Below are positions 15,795 through 27,088 of a stretch of DNA of 64,000 bases, piece by piece. The translations under genes were made by a program, and so were the position numbers. The number at the start of each line of letters is the position of its first letter. Position 1 is the stretch's first letter. Below the pieces are notes generated by a model. That model was not told the DNA's origin, did no database searches, and worked only from the letters and a program-made list of their open reading frames with translations. Source of the DNA: Cloacimonetes bacterium SCGC AAA252-N17 (GTDB lineage Bacteria > Cloacimonadota > Cloacimonadia > JGIOTU-2). Where the stretch lies: contig ASNI01000004.1 in assembly GCA_000404785.1 (NCBI GenBank), positions 1 to 64,000 of the forward strand, read 5' to 3'.

Positions 15795-17087
15795 TTATTT
15801 TGTAAAATCCTCAAGCGCCTTCCATGTAGCATCATAATTTGCACCGGCATTCCAGAAAAGGAATCCTGCCTTCAGTCCTGCATCCTTTACCGCCTGCATC
15901 TGCGCAGAAATAGTAAAAGGATCAACTGAATCATGATACAATGAAAAGGATTCAAGATAGGGAATGATCTTGCTATCGTCCTCGATTTCATCTTTTAGCA
16001 CACTACACATTCTATAAATGAAATAATATGGCTCTTTCCCCGGATTTGCTTTTCCCCAGAATTCCCCATAAAAATGTGACGGATAGATCATGGGATGAAT
16101 TCTATCCAAATAGGGCATTATCATTCTAATATCCTGTCCCGTATTCTGCACATCTTCAGGATGCTGGAGCGCTACTATTCCAAAAATATCAGCGGAGAGC
16201 TTAACTCCTTCCTGCCGGGTGATCTCATAAACTTTTGAAATAAAATTAGTGATTACATCCTGCTTTGTCAACGAATCAGGAATACCATAATCCGCATCGA
16301 GCAGATGTCGCTCAGTCGGGAAGCGTACATAATCAAGCTGTATCTCATCCACTCCAAGTGAGATGATCTCTTTTATTATATCAATTTTGTATTGCTGGAC
16401 TTCGTGATTATTGGGGTTCAACCAGTGCTCTTCATACTTTTTTATAGATGAAAGGGTGTCTGTTGAATCAGATATAATAACAGGTCGCCATTCAGGATAG
16501 TTGTGTGTAAGTGTCGTATCTTTGAAAATCGTAACCCGCGCTATAAGTTCAATATCGTGTTTATGAAGGAGATTTGCAAGCTTGTGAGGATGGCTGATAA
16601 TGGGAGTTATCAAACCACTCTCGCGTGCTATTTTATTTTGGGATGAATAAAAAAGCGTGCCTGTCACATTTGAAAAATCAACCACCAGCGCATTGCATCC
16701 AAGTGTATCAAATTTATTAATGATCCGTTGTAAATTATTTTCATTCAGGGAATATGTGTTCAGATAAATTCCGCACAGAGAATCATGATGAATTACTTCA
16801 TTTCTAATAAGTTGAGAACTTGAGGTTGGAATGAGTAAAACCTGATTAACATAGATAATATTGGAATCAGAAATACCGTTTGCTCTCTTTATCTGCTCTA
16901 CAAATTTATTAAGAAAGAGAGTGGGGGATTTATCCAAATATTGTCTGGCGATCTTGTACAGATTCTCACCTGATCGGACTCTGTGTTCAATGTATGACGT
17001 ATCTTCTCCTTCTGCAAACAATGTATTATAAAATAGCATCGAGAGAAAAAGTAATAAGATTATGAATATCGGTTTTTGTTTTTTCAA
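15795..17087 (-). CDS. LysM domain plus DUF4015-type glycoside-hydrolase-like protein
   Basis: Exported protein of about 430 aa: signal peptide (IFIILLLFLSMLFYNTLFA), a LysM domain (HRVRSGENLYKIARQYL ... VNQVLLIPT, about 35-90), and a TIM-barrel-like domain of the DUF4015 putative glycoside hydrolase family (GIYLNTYSL, ALVVDFSN, GVDEIQLDYVRFPTE, DIFGIVA, MIYPSHFYG). The acidic residues in IQLDYVRFP are in the place of catalytic ones. LysM suggests binding to peptidoglycan, so a cell-wall role is likely. I take a TTG start at 17087 with AGGTGA upstream; GTG at 17102 adds five residues but touches the terminator. It lies right behind the ATP synthase operon terminator. Confidence 0.82.
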   Translation of the reverse strand: MKKQKPIFIILLLFLSMLFYNTLFAEGEDTSYIEHRVRSGENLYKIARQYLDKSPTLFLNKFVEQIKRANGISDSNIIYVNQVLLIPTSSSQLIRNEVIHHDSLCGIYLNTYSLNENNLQRIINKFDTLGCNALVVDFSNVTGTLFYSSQNKIARESGLITPIISHPHKLANLLHKHDIELIARVTIFKDTTLTHNYPEWRPVIISDSTDTLSSIKKYEEHWLNPNNHEVQQYKIDIIKEIISLGVDEIQLDYVRFPTERHLLDADYGIPDSLTKQDVITNFISKVYEITRQEGVKLSADIFGIVALQHPEDVQNTGQDIRMIMPYLDRIHPMIYPSHFYGEFWGKANPGKEPYYFIYRMCSVLKDEIEDDSKIIPYLESFSLYHDSVDPFTISAQMQAVKDAGLKAGFLFWNAGANYDATWKALEDFTK

Positions 17088-17102
17088 ATTTATCACCTGC
17101 AC

Positions 17103-17133
17103 AAAAAAATAGCTATACTCACATATAGCTATT
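17103..17133 (-). terminator. Rho-independent terminator of the ATP synthase operon
   Basis: Read on the minus strand, AATAGCTATA (17133-17124) pairs perfectly with TATAGCTATT (17117-17108) across a six-base loop and is followed by a run of T. It lies 27 bases after the atpC stop and ends the long mnmG-to-atpC string. Confidence 0.88.
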
Positions 17134-17159
17134 CAAAATTTCTGCGTCAACGAAATCAA

Positions 17160-17579
17160 TTAATGAAATCCTTCTTCGCTAAGCTGAATACGTGCAATTG
17201 ATCTTTTCAACGCTGCTCCTGCACGGCGAAGATCGGTATCCTCTTTTTTCTCCTGCAAACGTTTCTCTGCCCGTTCCTTTGCGCGCTCAGCTCTGTTTTG
17301 ATCAATATCTTCAGGACGCTCGATTATTTCAGTAAAAATTCTTACCTTATCGACATCAACCATCACAAATCCATTCATTAATGAATAAAGATCCGGTTTT
17401 TCATTTCTGTAAATTTTCAAAATGCCTGGTCTTACTGATGATATAAATGGGGTGTGCCCGATCAATACGCCGAAATCGCCATCTTTTCCGGGAGCAACAA
17501 GCTCGCTTACATCATCCTCAATGAAAATGCCCTTAGGCGTGACGATCTTCAGATGGAGCAATTGTGAATTATTAGCCAT
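17160..17579 (-). CDS. atpC: ATP synthase F1 subunit epsilon
   Basis: 139 aa. The N-terminal beta sandwich reads LHLKIVTPKGIFIEDDVSELVAPGKDGDFGVLIGHTPF in part, typical of epsilon, and the C-terminal alpha-helical arm (RAERAKERAEKRLQEKK) can inhibit ATP hydrolysis. It is the last gene of the operon, six bases after atpD. Regulation is through the operon terminator downstream. Confidence 0.95.
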   Translation of the reverse strand: MANNSQLLHLKIVTPKGIFIEDDVSELVAPGKDGDFGVLIGHTPFISSVRPGILKIYRNEKPDLYSLMNGFVMVDVDKVRIFTEIIERPEDIDQNRAERAKERAEKRLQEKKEDTDLRRAGAALKRSIARIQLSEEGFH

Positions 17580-17585
17580 TATTTT

Positions 17586-19964
<2,379 letters not shown>

Positions 19965-19965
<1 letters not shown>

Positions 19966-21683
19966 TACTTACTTTCAACTCCCGCTGAAAGAACCTCATC
20001 TTCTTCAATTATTTCTTCGACAATAAGCTGGTGCTCGAAAATTTCTTTTACTTTCTTTGATAATTCGTGAAGCTTTTTCTCGACTTCTTCGGTCACACCT
20101 TTGGGTTTGACCAGTTCTTCCTGTAGCTTTTGGTATTCTTTATCCATCAGTTCGAAAAGCTCTGTTTGCACATCCTGGATAATATCAACCGGTAGATTAT
20201 CGAGGTATCCTTCATAGCCCATGAAAATAATTGCGATCTGCTTGGCTACAGGAATTGGTTTGTACTGTCCCTGTTTTAGGATCTCAACATATCGATATCC
20301 GCGATTGAGTTGATCTTGGGTATCTTTATCAAGTTCTGCTCCAAATTTTGCGAAAGCTTCCAGTTCTCTGAATTGTGCAAGTTCGATACGAAGTCTCCCT
20401 GCAACCTGCTTCATTGCTTTTATCTGTGCATTACCTCCAACCCTGGAAACCGAAAGACCTGCATTGATCGCAGGACGCACCCCAGAGTAAAACAGCTTTG
20501 ATTCAAGATATATCTGACCATCCGTAATTGAAATCACATTTGTAGGAATGTAGGCAGAAATATCGCTTGCCTGGGTTTCAATTATTGGTAACGCAGTGAG
20601 TGAACCACCTGTTTCCGGCAGCTTATACAGCTTATACTTATCTTCACCCAATTCTTTGAGATCTTTTTTTAGCTCTTCTGCACTCGATTTGATATGCAGC
20701 CGATATTCCTTTTTGTTCACGCCTTCTTTTGCACTCTTTTCATTTTTAGGTATAATAATATAAACTTCTTCAAGTTTAGATGCTCTCTCCAAAAGTCGTG
20801 AATGCAGATAGAATACATCTCCCGGATATGCTTCACGTCCGGGAGGTCTGCGAAGTAGGAGTGAAATCTGGCGATAGGCAACAGCATGTTTGGAAAGGTC
20901 ATCATAAACGACAAGAACGTGTTTCCCTCTATCGCGGAAATATTCGCCTATAGTTACACCGGAGTAAGGAGCAATATATTGGATAGCAGCAGGGTCAGAT
21001 GCAGTTGCAGAAACAATAATAGTATAGTCCAGCGCACCGTGCTCTTTCAATGCCTTAACGACATGGGCAACCGATGATCTCTTCTGACCAATTGCTACAT
21101 AGATACAATAGACATTGGTATCTTTTTGATTTATTATCGTATCAACTGCAAGGGCTGTCTTTCCTGTTTGTCTGTCACCAATAATTAGTTCGCGCTGCCC
21201 GCGACCAATTGGGATCATTGAATCGATCGCTTTCAGCCCGGACTGCAACGGTTCTTTCACCGGTTGACGGGCAACCACACCGAGCGCTTTTCTTTCAACA
21301 GGCATACTCAGCTTTGTTTTGATCGGCTCTTTTCCATCAAGCGGCACGCCAAGCGGATTGACCACTCGTCCAAGCATCGCTTCACCAACAGGAACCTGCA
21401 CGATCTTCTTAGTCCGTTTGACAATATCACCTTCTTTGATCTTATCGCCCTCTCCAAGAATGATGCATCCGACGTTATCCTCTTCCAGATTCAGTGCCAT
21501 ACCGTATATTTTATCATTGAAAAGGACGAGTTCCGATGCCATGATATCCTGCAAACCATACACACGTGCAATGCCGTCACCGACCTCGATAACTCTGCCG
21601 ACTTCATCAATATCAACTTTATAGTTATACTTTTCAATTTTTTCTTTGATTATTCTACTGATTTCATCGGGTTGTATTTTCAT
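19965..21683 (-). CDS. atpA: ATP synthase F1 subunit alpha, with long insertion
   Basis: Non-catalytic nucleotide-binding subunit, 572 aa against about 500-510 usually. Walker A GDRQTGKT is at 169-176 and the arginine finger region GVRPAINAG at 402-409. About 54 residues (304-357) sit between LLERASKL and [13 protein letters not shown], where most bacteria have only a few. Bacteroidota alpha subunits have a shorter insertion at this site. It also has an acidic C-terminal extension of about 25 residues. Start is ATG behind AGGAGT. Confidence 0.95.
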
Positions 21684-21712
21684 AATACTCCTAAAATGAT
21701 CTGCTTCATATA

Positions 21713-22243
21713 TTAAAACTTCCTTCTCATCGCTTCCAGATTGTTTCTGACCGATGCATTGATCGCCAGGTTATCATTGTAGGCGAAAAAGCCACCCCTG
21801 ATGTGCGGATCGATCTTATGCTGAAAAAGTACTTTCCCATCAACATATTTTGAAATAAAAATTTTAATGTTTTCAAGAGTTTTTTCATCAACCTCATGGG
21901 CAGTTACAAGTTCAAAATCGAAGATGCCAAGCTTCTGATGTATCTGTCTGATTATTTCCTTTAGAATGTCTGATATAAAGAAAATTCTTTCCTTCTCGAC
22001 AAGTACATTCAGAAAATTATGCAGTATATCAGAAGCTTCGAGCTCTTCAGCAATAAGAGCAATAATCTCCGTTTTATGCTCACCCTCTACAATTGGTGAA
22101 ACCAAAAATTCTTCAATCTCCGGTTCATCTCTCAGAATGGTTTGCAAGGCAACGATCTCATTCTCAAAATGTGTTATATCATCCTTCTTAATAAGCTCAA
22201 GAATCGCTGATGAGTACCGTCTTGCAATGATATTCTTAATCAA
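21713..22243 (-). CDS. atpH: ATP synthase F1 subunit delta
   Basis: Peripheral stalk connector, 176 aa. N-terminal [14 protein letters not shown] and C-terminal [32 protein letters not shown] fit OSCP/delta. The start codon is TTG at 22243, with GGAG seven bases upstream and overlapping the end of atpF; no ATG is available nearby. Confidence 0.9.
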   Translation of the reverse strand: MIKNIIARRYSSAILELIKKDDITHFENEIVALQTILRDEPEIEEFLVSPIVEGEHKTEIIALIAEELEASDILHNFLNVLVEKERIFFISDILKEIIRQIHQKLGIFDFELVTAHEVDEKTLENIKIFISKYVDGKVLFQHKIDPHIRGGFFAYNDNLAINASVRNNLEAMRRKF

Positions 22244-22736
22244 CAGACGACTCCTTTTTGATGCTCTCTTCTTTTATCATATCGTTAATGAGCTTTATAT
22301 CTTCATCCTCGGTAAGCTTCTTGCCGATTATTTTATCGGTCAGTTCGACGACGAAATCTCCGATCTGCGATTGAATGCTTTCTTTTGCTTTATTCACTTC
22401 GACATCGATCATTTCCTGGGATTCCTGAATGATAAGGTCCCGCTGCTCTGCTGCATCATGAAGAATTTGCTCACTCTGTATTTTCGCACTCTTTGTTGCT
22501 TCATCACGTATATCTCTGGCTTCCTCTTTTGCTTTTCTGAGTAATTTTTTTTGCTCTTCAAGAATTTTTTCAGATTTGTCTTTATGCTTTTTTGCGCTCT
22601 TGAGATCATTACGTATCTGAGATTCTCTTTTTTGAATAAAATCCATGAGCGGCTTATATAAGAGCTTTTTCAGGATAATCAGCAAAATAATGAAATTCAC
22701 GATCACCAGAATAATCGTATAATCAATACTAACCAT
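22236..22736 (-). CDS. atpF: ATP synthase F0 subunit b
   Basis: 166 aa. One N-terminal membrane helix (IILVIVNFIILLIILKKLLY) followed by a long charged coiled coil. This is the stator stalk. An AAGGAG site precedes the ATG. Only one b-type gene is present, so a b2 homodimer is expected. Confidence 0.93.
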   Translation of the reverse strand: MVSIDYTIILVIVNFIILLIILKKLLYKPLMDFIQKRESQIRNDLKSAKKHKDKSEKILEEQKKLLRKAKEEARDIRDEATKSAKIQSEQILHDAAEQRDLIIQESQEMIDVEVNKAKESIQSQIGDFVVELTDKIIGKKLTEDEDIKLINDMIKEESIKKESSVD

Positions 22737-22748
22737 ACTTAAGACTCC

Positions 22749-22766
22749 TTCCCGATATTTCGGGAA
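22749..22766. repeat. Palindrome TTCCCGATATTTCGGGAA
   Basis: Seven-base arms around four bases, in the gap between atpE and atpF and just before the atpF ribosome site. Related copies occur at 41591-41606, 44782-44797 and 45080-45095. Confidence 0.65.
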
Positions 22767-22769
22767 CGC

Positions 22770-23006
22770 TTACACTGCAAAAATAAGTAACAGGGAAATG
22801 ACCAGTGAATAAATACCTGTTGATTCGGACACTGCCTGACCTACAAGCATTGTTCTTGTGATAAGTCCCGCATTTTCTGGAGAACGCGCGATGCCTTCGC
22901 ATGCCTTTCCTGCAGTAAATCCTTCTCCCAAACCAGGTCCTAAAGCACCCATACCCATACAAAGTCCTGCTCCTAAAAGAGCAGCTGCTCTAACGATTTC
23001 TGACAT
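22770..23006 (-). CDS. atpE: ATP synthase F0 subunit c, single hairpin
   Basis: Ordinary 78-aa, two-helix rotor subunit. Ion-site residues, by alignment with the Ilyobacter tartaricus numbering, are E28 (Q32 position), E61 (E65), S62, T63 and Y66: the pattern ESTGIY is that of Na+-binding c subunits, and a glutamate at position 32 matches the two-carboxylate type known from Fusobacterium. So Na+ coupling is likely for this hairpin. A GGAGG site precedes the ATG. It is adjacent to a second, triple-length c gene. Confidence 0.93.
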   Translation of the reverse strand: MSEIVRAAALLGAGLCMGMGALGPGLGEGFTAGKACEGIARSPENAGLITRTMLVGQAVSESTGIYSLVISLLLIFAV

Positions 23007-23027
23007 TTTTCCTCCTATTAAATATGA

Positions 23028-23759
23028 TTATGCCACAAAAATTAATAAAAATGCTATAACTAATGAATATATTGATGTTGATTCTGCAACAGCAGCACCC
23101 ACAAACATTGTTCTTGTTAATAATGGAGATTGTTTAGGAAATTTACTTATTGCTTCAACTGCTTTAGCAGCAACCATACCGATCCCAAGTCCAGGACCAA
23201 ATGTCCCAAAGCCCATAGATAACGCAGCGCCTACCAATGCAAAGGATTTTACTATACTATTCCCAGTAGGTGTAGAATATAATAATATCATAGAAATTAC
23301 CAACGCAAAAATTGCGGATGTTTGAGATAATGCCTGGCCTATTAACATATTTGCAGTAAGCAAATTGGCTTCTCTGGGTTGTCTGCCTATTCCTTTACAA
23401 GTTTGTCCACCCGTGTAGCCATTTCCTAAAGCCGGTCCAAGACTTCCTAGTCCTACTACTAGTCCGGCACCAAAGAGTGATGCAACCATCTGCCATCCAC
23501 CATCGGAATTAGTTATACCACCAAATAAAAGTAGCATTGCAACAACAAGAGAAAAAATAGCACCAGTTTCGGTAAGTGCTTGCCCAATAAGCATAGTTTT
23601 CAATAAACTTTCGCTTGCTTTTGGTTGTTGCATTAATGCTTGGGAAGTATTTGCAGCAATAAACCCTTCACCAACTCCTGCCCCGATCGACGAGATGCCG
23701 ACTGCGAGACCTGCGCCGAGATAAGCTGCTACGTGTACTAAGCTAAAAGTATCAAACAT
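23028..23759 (-). CDS. ATP synthase F0 c-type subunit with three fused hairpins
   Basis: 243 aa built of three tandem c subunits (about 1-82, 90-162, 168-243), six helices in all. The copies are similar but not equal at the ion site. Hairpin 1 has E31 and E64 with T65, G66, F69; hairpin 2 has N113 and Q146 in place of the essential carboxylate; hairpin 3 has I193 and E226 with S, T and Y (ESTSIY). The first and third can therefore bind an ion, the middle one probably cannot. It lies between atpB and atpE with small gaps, inside an otherwise normal F-type operon. Multi-hairpin c subunits are known mainly from V/A-type enzymes, and a two-hairpin one from Acetobacterium woodii. Confidence 0.93.
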   Translation of the reverse strand: MFDTFSLVHVAAYLGAGLAVGISSIGAGVGEGFIAANTSQALMQQPKASESLLKTMLIGQALTETGAIFSLVVAMLLLFGGITNSDGGWQMVASLFGAGLVVGLGSLGPALGNGYTGGQTCKGIGRQPREANLLTANMLIGQALSQTSAIFALVISMILLYSTPTGNSIVKSFALVGAALSMGFGTFGPGLGIGMVAAKAVEAISKFPKQSPLLTRTMFVGAAVAESTSIYSLVIAFLLIFVA

Positions 23760-23764
23760 AAGCG

Positions 23765-24595
23765 TTATTTAATTGCTACTGCGGTATATGACAGCACAAG
23801 CATTGTGAACACAAATGCCTGAACTGTTCCGATGAACAGGCCAAAAAACAGATTAAGACCAACCGGAATGAGAATAAAACGTGTGAGATTAGACACAACA
23901 AGGATGATGATCGCTCCGCCGAGAATATTTCCGAAAAGACGGAAGGAGAGTGAAATTCCTTTTGCGAACTCTCCAACAATATTTATGGGCAACATAAAAG
24001 CGATCGGTGCTGCAAACTCCTTGAGATATAGACAAATACCCTTTTCTTTAATGGCTGAATAATGCACAACAATAAGCGCCATTAATCCAAGTCCAAGCGG
24101 AACATTCAAATTTCTGGTTGGTTCAAGATTTCCCGGAATGGGAATCATACCTACTATATTACACAGCCAAATAAAAACGAAAATTGTAAAAATATATGGG
24201 GTGAAATATTTCTTTTTCTCGCCGACCGTTTCAATTACAAGACTGGAGAAGAAAGAGTATATCATCTCTGCAACAATTTGTAATTTGCCTGGTATGAGGT
24301 GCATTTTACGTCTTACGAGTGCTGCGAATAATATCAGGAAAAGATCAACGAAAAGAATAACGCGCAGGACACTCCAATTTATGGTAAATTTCCCGAAAAG
24401 TTTTACCATATGATAGTGCTGGAATTCGTGATTTATCTGCTCCTGAATAGATTTTTTGCTCTCGATTGTCCTGATAATGAGTTTGCCGTTATCAAATCCA
24501 ATCTGCAACTCATGATTAATTCCAATAGATACAATACCCTCAATGATGATAATTGCTAAAATGATGAGAAGAATTTTTTTGGACTTTTTTTTCAT
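23765..24595 (-). CDS. atpB: ATP synthase F0 subunit a
   Basis: 276 aa membrane stator. The essential arginine is in GISLSFRLFGNILGG; NIVGMIPIPG is the family's earlier landmark. A long N-terminal domain (about residues 1-75) lies ahead of the first conserved helix. The start is the ATG at 24595; the TTG two codons earlier has no benefit. It directly precedes the triple c gene. Confidence 0.93.
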   Translation of the reverse strand: MKKKSKKILLIILAIIIIEGIVSIGINHELQIGFDNGKLIIRTIESKKSIQEQINHEFQHYHMVKLFGKFTINWSVLRVILFVDLFLILFAALVRRKMHLIPGKLQIVAEMIYSFFSSLVIETVGEKKKYFTPYIFTIFVFIWLCNIVGMIPIPGNLEPTRNLNVPLGLGLMALIVVHYSAIKEKGICLYLKEFAAPIAFMLPINIVGEFAKGISLSFRLFGNILGGAIIILVVSNLTRFILIPVGLNLFFGLFIGTVQAFVFTMLVLSYTAVAIK

Positions 24596-24610
24596 ATACA
24601 AATTTTAAGA

Positions 24611-24997
24611 TTATTCAGATTCCTGATTATTTTTTCCAGCAAGAATACCATCGATGAGAACGATAGCTGGAGCGATCAGCAAACCCGCAAGAAGAGAAAA
24701 GATATTCACTTCTAAAAATTTCACAAAAACTACTACAAATAAAACCAATATCAAATAGCGGATATAGAAATTCTTGAAAACGCTTAATTTTGCACCTGAG
24801 GGGCTGAGACCCACTCGATTTTCTGCACCCTTTGCCTGAAAATAAAAATTCAAACTTGAAAGAATTGAGCCAAGAAAATAGCCCAACCAAAGCTTCAAGT
24901 TTTGTGTGATAAGCAAAAGAGCCGGAATCTCTGTCAAGAAAATTATCCCCAAAATATGGTACACGTACTTACGAAAACTACTTGTCTGAATTTTCAT
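24611..24997 (-). CDS. atpI: AtpI-like membrane protein
   Basis: 128 aa with four hydrophobic helices. Position between atpZ and atpB and a general AtpI-like composition support assignment to the ATP synthase I family that helps assemble the c ring. The start at 24997 lies inside the last codons of atpZ. A special c ring could need such an assembly factor. Confidence 0.7.
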   Translation of the reverse strand: MKIQTSSFRKYVYHILGIIFLTEIPALLLITQNLKLWLGYFLGSILSSLNFYFQAKGAENRVGLSPSGAKLSVFKNFYIRYLILVLFVVVFVKFLEVNIFSLLAGLLIAPAIVLIDGILAGKNNQESE

Positions 24998-25214
24998 TCT
25001 TTTTAATGAGTTGATAGCATGAAATTGCGCCCGAAACAACTCCGCAAAAGACCCCGATCATTATTGGAATTCCTCCAAGATGCCACTTTTTATCTATAAA
25101 CAAACCGATAAAGAAAAATATAAGAATGTTGATCACCATTGTGAGACCGAGCTGTGCTACAAGCCCGAGCCCTTCAAAAACCTCCTTATAATAGCCCTTA
25201 TTCTTCAACGACAT
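24978..25214 (-). CDS. AtpZ-like small membrane protein
   Basis: 78 aa, two helices (LTMVINILIFFFIGLFIDKKWH, and PIMIGVFCGVVSGAISCYQLIKK). FIGLFIDKK and the G-rich second helix match the AtpZ/AtpQ group found at the head of atp operons, which with AtpI may form a small cation channel. It overlaps atpI and starts six bases after the bactofilin stop. Confidence 0.75.
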   Translation of the reverse strand: MSLKNKGYYKEVFEGLGLVAQLGLTMVINILIFFFIGLFIDKKWHLGGIPIMIGVFCGVVSGAISCYQLIKKNENSDK

Positions 25215-25219
25215 AGAGT

Positions 25220-25591
25220 TTATTTTTCTTTAGCTTTTTTGGTGCTTTTGGCAGTTTCGACCTGTTTGACACTACAATTCCCGCTGATCTGTGTTCCCGA
25301 TTCCATAGTAAGGATCTTGGCAATAATGTCACCATTAATTAGCGCTGAACTTTTTAGTTCTAATTTTTTTTCTATCGTGATATTCCCCTCAACCTTACCT
25401 GAAATTACCGCTTCATTGGATTGAATGTCTGCTTTTACGTTTGCCTTTTCTCCTATAAGTAAAAAGCCATCGCAGATTATCTTTCCATCTACTTCGCCAT
25501 CAATACGAACGCCACCTTCAGAATGAATTTCTCCATTGAACTTCGTATGTTCTCCAATAATAGTATCCAAGTTATTTTCTCCGTTTTTCAC
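25220..25591 (-). CDS. Bactofilin
   Basis: 123 aa. A polymer-forming beta-helix scaffold for cell shape. Repeats of the type GEIHSEGGVRIDGEVDGKI and ISGKVEGNITIEKKLEL are clear, with the charged C-terminal tail. I prefer the GTG start at 25591 with GGAGG six bases upstream; an ATG at 25609 overlaps the M23 gene by four bases. M23 peptidase and bactofilin side by side is a common cell-shape pair, where the peptidase trims the wall at the bactofilin site. Confidence 0.9.
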   Translation of the reverse strand: MKNGENNLDTIIGEHTKFNGEIHSEGGVRIDGEVDGKIICDGFLLIGEKANVKADIQSNEAVISGKVEGNITIEKKLELKSSALINGDIIAKILTMESGTQISGNCSVKQVETAKSTKKAKEK

Positions 25592-25605
25592 CAAAAACCT
25601 CCATC

Positions 25606-26262
25606 TCATTTTATTTTTGATTCCGGATCGACATTTTTATTATGATATAAAATTTCAAAGTGCAGATGCGGAGCTGAGCTGATACCCGTGTTTCCCACTT
25701 CGGCTATCTGCTCACCTTTGCGCACAAACGTTCCTAACTCAACGTTTATAAAAGAGTTGTGCCCATATTTTGTTTTATAACCATTCAGGTGATCCAATAC
25801 AATGATCTTCCCGTAGATATCATCATCAAGATCAATTGATTCAACCACTCCGGATGCCGCAGCATAAACTGGCTCACCAACTTTACCCGCAAGGTCAATA
25901 CCGTAGTGATTTCTCTTTGGCAAATATGGTTTTGTTAGTATCAATTCAGCAAGAGGGCAGAAATTTGGAATATATTGCTGGTAATTGATAAAATTTTCTG
26001 TCGCATCCTCAAGCTCTTTCTCGTGCAAATCAATATTTCCCAAATCTCTTGAAGGAATTACCGGACTTTTTGTTACTGTGGGCATTGAAGCGATAACATC
26101 TTCGAGCTGCTTGACTTTGAGGTCCAAGCCCTGCTTCTCCTGTCTCAAAATATCGTTCTTTGAAGTCAGATCGTTGATAAGATATAATGATACGACAATA
26201 TATGACCCGACCACAATAATAATTATTATTGATAGATATACGACTAATCTTTTATGTTTCAT
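25606..26262 (-). CDS. M23 (LytM) family metallopeptidase
   Basis: 218 aa: an N-terminal membrane anchor, a short coiled coil (NDILRQEKQGLDLKVKQLEDV), then a LytM domain. Zinc ligands are visible in HYGIDLAG and HLHFE, with the catalytic His in KYGHNSF. It should cut peptidoglycan cross-links in the periplasm. The end overlaps the alternative bactofilin ATG and the start overlaps parB, so it sits in a tightly coupled string. Confidence 0.9.
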   Translation of the reverse strand: MKHKRLVVYLSIIIIIVVGSYIVVSLYLINDLTSKNDILRQEKQGLDLKVKQLEDVIASMPTVTKSPVIPSRDLGNIDLHEKELEDATENFINYQQYIPNFCPLAELILTKPYLPKRNHYGIDLAGKVGEPVYAAASGVVESIDLDDDIYGKIIVLDHLNGYKTKYGHNSFINVELGTFVRKGEQIAEVGNTGISSAPHLHFEILYHNKNVDPESKIK

Positions 26263-27088
26263 TTTTATAAAGTATCATATTGAGGATCTTTTCAAATTCA
26301 TCCTCAGAATGGTAATATATTTCAAATTTACCCTTTTTATAGCCCTTTATTTTCACCCTTGTTCCAAACCTCTTTTCAAGATCATGTTCAAGAGCTACTA
26401 AATGAATATCCCTTCTTGCCGGTTTTTTCTCCTTCTTCAGATTCTCAAACCGCTTTGATAATTCTTCTGCATTGTGTACGGAAATTTCGTGTTTCACAAT
26501 GTATTTTGCAAAATCTATTTGAAGGGCTGGATCAACCTGTAGAATTGCGCGTGCATGTCCTGCAGATAGAATATCCTCTTTTATCATTTCGATAATGGAA
26601 TTTGGTAATTTCAGAATTCTTAATGCATTGGTTATCGTTACACGACTTTTGCCGACAATACCAGAAATCTTTTCATGTGTGTATTTGAACTCATCAACAA
26701 ACCTCTGATATGCCATTGCTTCATCAACGGCATTGAGATTCTCTCTCTGTATATTTTCCACAAGTGCGAGTGAGAGCATTTCCTGATCTTTTGCTGTTCG
26801 GACTATTGCGGGCACTTTTGTGAATCCGGCTATCAGTGCAGCTGTAATCCTTCGCTGACCGGCAATCAGTTCATATTTATCTTTTTCTGCTTTTCGAACA
26901 ACAACCGGCTGAATTATACCGTTTTCAGAAATAGAATCTGCCAGTTCTTGCAGCTGTTTTTTATTGATGGATTTTCTCGGCTGAAAGGGATTGAAAGAGA
27001 TATTTTCAATTGCGATCAGCTTTACGCCTGTCTTATCATCTTCATCAATTTGAACAAGCGCTTCCAAACCTTTTCCAAGTCTACTCAT
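26252..27088 (-). CDS. parB: Chromosome partitioning protein ParB
   Basis: 278 aa. N-terminal SRLGKGLEALV, then the CTPase core with QPRKSINKKQLQELADSI and AGQRRITAAL (the usual GERR box reads GQRR), and a KorB-type helix-turn-helix in HEKISGIVGKSRVTITNALRIL in part. It should load on parS sites and spread as a CTP clamp. A perfect parS is at 54935-54950. The start overlaps the parA stop by four bases. Confidence 0.95.
   Translation of the reverse strand: MSRLGKGLEALVQIDEDDKTGVKLIAIENISFNPFQPRKSINKKQLQELADSISENGIIQPVVVRKAEKDKYELIAGQRRITAALIAGFTKVPAIVRTAKDQEMLSLALVENIQRENLNAVDEAMAYQRFVDEFKYTHEKISGIVGKSRVTITNALRILKLPNSIIEMIKEDILSAGHARAILQVDPALQIDFAKYIVKHEISVHNAEELSKRFENLKKEKKPARRDIHLVALEHDLEKRFGTRVKIKGYKKGKFEIYYHSEDEFEKILNMILYKNET

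Noticed and set aside
23028..23759. V-type K subunit from a separate V/A-ATPase
   Set aside because: All other genes of the operon are F-type and there is no second rotor ATPase; each repeat aligns with F-type c hairpins.
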